Of a stretch of DNA of 64,000 nucleotides, positions 60,017 through 64,000 are shown one piece after another. The translations under genes were made by a program, and so were the position numbers. The stretch is from positions 1 to 64,000 of the forward strand of contig CABUDI010000002.1 of NCBI GenBank assembly GCA_902490305.1, given 5' to 3'. The notes beneath the pieces were generated by a model. The model searched no databases. It was not told the DNA's origin and saw only the letters and a list, made by a program, of their open reading frames with translations. This DNA comes from an uncultured Collinsella sp. Its GTDB lineage: Bacteria; Actinomycetota; Coriobacteriia; Coriobacteriales; Coriobacteriaceae. The stretch's first letter is position 1. Every line of letters starts with the position of its first letter.

Positions 60017-62329
60017 ATGGCTGGTAATCACTTTAAGGGCAGCGATAGCGGCCGTCCTGCAGTTCCGCCGCGTCCGAACGGGGCTGGTAAGGCCGGCGCG
60101 CCGGGCGGCGCTGGACAGGGCGGTTCCGGTAAGCGCGTGTCCCCGGGCGAGACAGCGATGTTTACCGCTCTGTACGAGCAGTCTCAAAAGGCAAAAAAGA
60201 CCGGCCGTGCAAGAGGGAATGTCTTTGCGGGCGGTGCAACCTCCACGTCGCAGCCGAGCGGGGCTCCTTCGGTACCTGCGAACAACGCGGGCGCTGCCAA
60301 CGCCGCGAATGCCGCCGGCAACGTTAATGCCGGCAAGGCCGCCAACAATACTTCCTCTGCCGGTGGCGCGGGGCTTACGGGTAACCTCGGCACGATCTAC
60401 ACCGGCGCCTCCGAGACTGGCACGTTCGCCCGCCTGGATGATAGCGGTGCCGAGTTTGCGGGCTCGGGATCCAAGGAAGATTATTACGATTTTGGCTTGA
60501 ACTACGGTAGCGACGCTTCGTCGAGTTCGACCTCTGACGGTCTGGTCCGTCATCGCCATCGCAAGGGCGAGCGCAAAAAGCGTCACACCGGCGCCATTAT
60601 TGCCGCTGTAGTCGCGGTGCTTCTCGTTGCGCTTGGCGCAAGCGGCTTTATGCTGCTTAACTCGGCAAAGACCGTAAAGAGCGAAGCGAAGGAGGCTGTC
60701 GAGATCGTCGGTGGCCTTAAGGACAAGGTCACGTCGGGCGATTTTTCGACGCTGCCTGACGACGCGAAGAAGATCGATGAGCTCTGTAACAGCATGAAGG
60801 CGGAGACCTCGAGCCCGCTGTGGGCGGCGGCTTCGTTTATCCCGGTGTATGGCAGCGATATCAATGCGGCCCGCACCATGATTGACGCCCTGTCCGATGT
60901 CTCGAGCAATGCGCTGGTTCCCATGGCCGACAACCTCTCGCAGGCTACGCCCGGCAAGCTGTTCCAGGACGGCATGATTAACGTGTCCGCGCTGCAGGCG
61001 GTCGCCGATTCGCTTTCCAGCAGCTCGAAGGTGTTCAAGAGCGCCAACGAGAAGGTCCAGGGCATTGGCGATACTCATATTTCCCAGGTGACCGAGCTGG
61101 TCGATAAGGCCAAGGACGGCTTTGCCACCCTCAACGGTGCGGTTGACGCGGCGGAGAAGGTCGCCCCCGTCCTTCCCCAGATGCTCGGTGCCAACGGCCA
61201 GACGCGCAACTACCTTATGTACGCCATGAACAACGTCGAGATTCGTGCCTGCGGCGGCTTTGGCGGTTCGCAGGGCCTGATTTCGGTCACCGACGGTCAG
61301 ATGTCGATTGGCGAGTTTGTTCCCCGCATTGGACTCAGCGAGGATGAGGCGGTCGAGAGCGTCGACGAAGAGGATGAGGCGCTGTTCGGCAACCACAGCA
61401 ACCTGTACAACTCGGGCAATACCTATTCGCCTGATTGGCCCCGCAACTCGCAGCGTGTCGCCGCGCTGTGGAAGTCTGAATATGGTCAGGACGTCGATGG
61501 CGTCATTGGTATCGATCCGGTATTCCTGCAGTATCTGTTGGGCCTCGTGGGTAATGTTTCACTGCCCGACGGTACAGTCGTTGACGGTACTAACGCGGCG
61601 AAGGTGCTTATGCATGATGTGTACTGGAACTATCCGGTCGAGGAGTCGGACGGCATCTTTGCATCCGTCGCCAGCGCTGCCTTTGACAAGATCCTTGGCG
61701 GTATCGGCGACGTCGATGTCGCGAACCTTGTCAGCGCCGTTGAGCGCGGTGCCGAAGAGGGCCGCCTGATCGCGTGGATGAAAAACGATGACGAGCAGAA
61801 CGCTATCAAGGAGATGAACATCGACGCCTCACTGCCCGATCCGGATGACCCGAGTGAAGATCCCGTTGCTGGTGTCTACTTTAACAACCTGAGCTTCTCC
61901 AAGCTCGACTGGTATCTGAACGCCGATACGCAGATTGGTCAGGGCGTGAAGAACGGCGACGGCGCTTGCTCGTATCGCATCACCGTTACCCTGACGAACA
62001 TCATGACGCAGGAGGAGGCAGGTAAGCTGCCCGACTACGTAGCGGCCAGTGCGCCTGGGACCTCGCGTGACGATGAGCGCTTGTATGTATCACTGTTTGC
62101 GCCGACAGGCGGCAGCATTACCGATCTAACCGTCGAGGGGACTCAGTTTGGACTGTTCGCTGCCACTTGGCACGGAGTTCCCTGCTATTCAGGAACCGTT
62201 GACCTGCATGCTGGCGAGACGACGACGATCACGTATACGCTGACCACGTCGGCCGAGGCGGGGGACAAGCCGCTTACGCTGCGTCAGACTCCTACATGCC
62301 AGGCGGCTCGCGACAGCGCGTCGGCGTAG
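60017..62329 (+). CDS. DUF4012-domain membrane protein
   Basis: A 770-residue protein. An N-terminal low-complexity region (Gly/Ala/Asn-rich, about residues 1-130) and a Ser-rich stretch precede a basic patch (RHRHRKGERKKRH, about 177-189) and one transmembrane helix (about 190-212). The large outer part has the DUF4012 hallmark RNYLMYAMNNVEIRACGGFG (about 396-415) and later SRLDWYLNADT-like segments. The family is found in Actinomycetota and Firmicutes near cell-envelope genes; function unknown. GCGAGGA lies upstream of the ATG at 60017. It precedes glmM by 83 nt, perhaps in one transcript. Confidence 0.82.
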   Translation: MAGNHFKGSDSGRPAVPPRPNGAGKAGAPGGAGQGGSGKRVSPGETAMFTALYEQSQKAKKTGRARGNVFAGGATSTSQPSGAPSVPANNAGAANAANAAGNVNAGKAANNTSSAGGAGLTGNLGTIYTGASETGTFARLDDSGAEFAGSGSKEDYYDFGLNYGSDASSSSTSDGLVRHRHRKGERKKRHTGAIIAAVVAVLLVALGASGFMLLNSAKTVKSEAKEAVEIVGGLKDKVTSGDFSTLPDDAKKIDELCNSMKAETSSPLWAAASFIPVYGSDINAARTMIDALSDVSSNALVPMADNLSQATPGKLFQDGMINVSALQAVADSLSSSSKVFKSANEKVQGIGDTHISQVTELVDKAKDGFATLNGAVDAAEKVAPVLPQMLGANGQTRNYLMYAMNNVEIRACGGFGGSQGLISVTDGQMSIGEFVPRIGLSEDEAVESVDEEDEALFGNHSNLYNSGNTYSPDWPRNSQRVAALWKSEYGQDVDGVIGIDPVFLQYLLGLVGNVSLPDGTVVDGTNAAKVLMHDVYWNYPVEESDGIFASVASAAFDKILGGIGDVDVANLVSAVERGAEEGRLIAWMKNDDEQNAIKEMNIDASLPDPDDPSEDPVAGVYFNNLSFSKLDWYLNADTQIGQGVKNGDGACSYRITVTLTNIMTQEEAGKLPDYVAASAPGTSRDDERLYVSLFAPTGGSITDLTVEGTQFGLFAATWHGVPCYSGTVDLHAGETTTITYTLTTSAEAGDKPLTLRQTPTCQAARDSASA

Positions 62330-62412
62330 GGTTTTTCTGGTAGCGCAGATAATCGAGTACCATTTTGGGGCGGACAGGCAATCTGTTCGCCCCTATTTTG
62401 TAAGGAGAGCGC

Positions 62413-63744
62413 ATGAAGTACTTTGGCACCGACGGCTTTCGCGGTGAGGCCAACGTTGGGCTGACGGTAGAGCACGCTTATAAGATTGGCCGTTTTGTGG
62501 GCTGGTATTACGGCGCCAACCGCAGTGCTAAGGCGCGCGTGATCGTGGGCAAGGACACACGTCGCTCGAGTTATATGTTCGAGGCGGCGCTGGTGAGCGG
62601 TCTGGTCGCGAGCGGTGCGGACGCCTATATGCTGCACGTGATCCCCACGCCGGGCGTAGCGCATCAGACCGTGGAGGGCTGCTTCGATTGCGGCATCATG
62701 ATCAGCGCGAGCCACAACCCGTTTTGCGATAACGGCATTAAGCTCGTCAATAGCGACGGCTTTAAGATGGACGAGGACGTACTGGAGCTCATCGAGGACT
62801 ATATCGATGGCAAGAGCGAGGTGCCGCTGGCCACGGGCAACCACATCGGCGCCACGGTGGACTACATGCAGGGCCGCAACCGCTACATTGCTTCGCTCAT
62901 CGCCAGCGCGAACTTTTCGCTGCAGGGCGTCAAGATCGGCATCGACTGCGCCAACGGCTCGGCTTCCTCGGTGGCCAAGCCGGTGTTTGACGCGCTGGGC
63001 GCCGACGTGCGCGTGATCAACGCCGCGCCCGATGGCTTTAACATCAACGTCGACTGCGGCTCCACGCATATGGAGCGCCTGCAGCGCCACGTGGTGGAGC
63101 AGGGCCTGGACGTGGGTTTTGCTTACGATGGCGATGCCGACCGCTGCCTGGCCGTGGATGAGCGCGGTCGCGTGGTAGACGGCGACCAGATTTTGTACGT
63201 GTGCGGCGTGTATCTGAACAAGCACGGTCGCCTTTCGGGCGGTACCGTGGTACCGACGATCGCCAGCAACTTTGGTCTGGTCAAGTCGCTGGAGCTTGCC
63301 GGCCTGAGCGCCGTGACTAGCGGCGTGGGCGACCGTCACGTGTATGCCAAGATGCGCGAGGGCGGCTACAGCCTGGGCGGCGAGCAGACGGGCCATACGA
63401 TCTTTGGCGATATCGAGCGCACGGGCGACGGCATTATGACTTCGCTGCGCGTGATGGAAGTGATTCGTGCCGAGCGCGAGACGCTCTCGCAGCTCACGGC
63501 TCCGTGCAAGTTGCTGCCGCAGGCGCAGGTGGCCGTGCGCGTGGCGGACAAGGACGCTGCGCTCGAGAACATGGGCGTGCAGAACGCCATCGCCGAGGCC
63601 GAGGCGTCGCTGGCGGGCGAGGGCCGCGTGCTGGTGCGCAAGAGCGGAACCGAGTCGGTGATTCGCGTTTTGGCCGAAGCCCCCGACCAAGCAGCCGCCG
63701 ACGCCGCCATGAAGCGCATCGCCAACGCGCTCGAGGCTTTATAG
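62413..63744 (+). CDS. glmM: phosphoglucosamine mutase
   Basis: A 443-residue enzyme that converts glucosamine 6-phosphate to glucosamine 1-phosphate for peptidoglycan. The start KYFGTDGFRGEANVGLT is typical, the phosphoserine is Ser100 in ISASHNPFCDNGIK, the metal loop is DGDADRC, the sugar loop is GGEQTGH, and the phosphate-binding loop is RKSGTESVIRV. The length is normal. TAAGGAGAG lies before the ATG. A family A structured repeat begins right after the stop. Confidence 0.96.
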   Translation: MKYFGTDGFRGEANVGLTVEHAYKIGRFVGWYYGANRSAKARVIVGKDTRRSSYMFEAALVSGLVASGADAYMLHVIPTPGVAHQTVEGCFDCGIMISASHNPFCDNGIKLVNSDGFKMDEDVLELIEDYIDGKSEVPLATGNHIGATVDYMQGRNRYIASLIASANFSLQGVKIGIDCANGSASSVAKPVFDALGADVRVINAAPDGFNINVDCGSTHMERLQRHVVEQGLDVGFAYDGDADRCLAVDERGRVVDGDQILYVCGVYLNKHGRLSGGTVVPTIASNFGLVKSLELAGLSAVTSGVGDRHVYAKMREGGYSLGGEQTGHTIFGDIERTGDGIMTSLRVMEVIRAERETLSQLTAPCKLLPQAQVAVRVADKDAALENMGVQNAIAEAEASLAGEGRVLVRKSGTESVIRVLAEAPDQAAADAAMKRIANALEAL

Positions 63745-63882
63745 CTACGCGGTTTTACCAAACCGCGTAGCTGCTCGACGCTGCAAACGGCCCCAAGCGG
63801 CAATCTGACGCTCAATTTCAAGGGCGCGACCAGAAGGTCAGCGCCCTTTCATTTCACGTCACCTTGCTCGCTTGGGGCCGTT
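63745..63882 (+). repeat. structured 3' repeat, family A copy 3
   Basis: Hairpin CTACGCGGTTT/AAACCGCGTAG begins at the first base after the glmM stop. The outer arms AACGGCCCCAAGCG (63786-63799) and CGCTTGGGGCCGTT (63869-63882) pair perfectly, and the inner hairpin AAGGGCGC/GCGCCCTT matches copy 1. The blocks CAATCTGACG and TTTCACGTCACCTTG are conserved. Confidence 0.75.
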
Positions 63883-63949
63883 TTCGCTGACGTTGCCAAG
63901 ACATCGGCGTCAACATGGTTGGCGTTGGCGATGGCGTGCTGGTCAATCC

Positions 63950-64000
63950 TTACAGCTCGTACAGCGTGGTGAACTTGTCCTGCAGGTAGCTGCAGTAGTA
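63950..64000 (-). CDS. C-terminal end of a gene running off the window
   Basis: On the minus strand the last 16 codons read YYCSYLQDKFTTLYEL followed by TAA at 63952-63950. The rest lies beyond the window. The tail alone is too short to name a family. It is convergent with glmM. Confidence 0.45.
   Translation of the reverse strand, partial: YYCSYLQDKFTTLYEL

Overview
The window looks like chromosomal DNA of a gut Actinomycetota of the class Coriobacteriia, most likely Collinsella. The support is a GC-rich backbone, several mannose-family PTS systems beside SIS-domain sugar isomerase/deglycase genes, many HutC-type GntR regulators, an Nth/RmuC/Mfd/RecQ housekeeping set, and many intergenic hairpin repeats. 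Genus assignment is inference from gene content; no 16S gene is present.

Layout. 1-18 kb is mostly housekeeping: tRNA-Asp, an Rrf2 regulator, a MutY-like glycosylase without Fe-S cysteines, rubrerythrin, a nucleotidyltransferase/HTH pair resembling a toxin-antitoxin module, rmuC, an ABC exporter, nth, a zinc-ribbon membrane protein, an ATP-grasp enzyme, mfd, a PAP2 phosphatase, threonine aldolase and a GNAT acetyltransferase. 18-33 kb is a sugar-amine region: a divergent GntR regulator and SIS gene, a DMT transporter, a PTS (fused IIAB, IIC, IID), a second SIS gene, a HAD phosphatase, a YitT protein, two more GntR regulators around recQ, and a third SIS gene. 33-43 kb holds a lactate/hydroxyacid dehydrogenase, metA, an AbiEi/endonuclease-like gene between two direct repeats, 5-formyl-THF cyclo-ligase, hicBA, a zinc-ribbon/LRR/YD-repeat surface protein and an M16 protease. 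43-53.5 kb is an accessory island, visibly lower in GC in its middle: a SIS gene, two GntR regulators, a complete four-gene PTS, another SIS gene, a PfkB kinase, a second copy of the first SIS gene that is identical from start to stop codon, and a decayed IIC-IID chimera. 53.5-58.5 kb carries an AlbA-type DNA-binding protein with repeated sites in its leader, an HNH endonuclease, small zinc proteins and tRNA-Val. 58.8-64 kb returns to the backbone: a DMT transporter, a DUF4012 membrane protein, glmM and the tail of one more gene.

How the genes work together. The PTS plus SIS combination matches Gfr/Frl-type uptake of glucoselysine or fructoselysine. The PTS imports and phosphorylates the Amadori compound, and a SIS deglycase splits it into glucose 6-phosphate and the free amine. 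There are six SIS genes (five distinct proteins), five HutC regulators, two complete PTSs and one broken PTS. All five SIS proteins keep a Glu and a His 16 residues apart that match the catalytic pair I recall for the FraB/FrlB family. At least three operator families can be seen upstream of these genes, suggesting that each branch answers its own ligand.

The most unusual structure is the 43-54 kb island. Its left edge carries a wrecked copy of the AlbA-type gene and its repeat-rich leader, whose intact counterpart lies at the right edge. The island is therefore bounded by diverged direct repeats, and inside it lies a perfect 1,035-bp direct repeat that could delete about 7.6 kb by recombination. 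Dispersed hairpin repeats, including one family whose stem is kept while its sequence changes, are the second notable theme.
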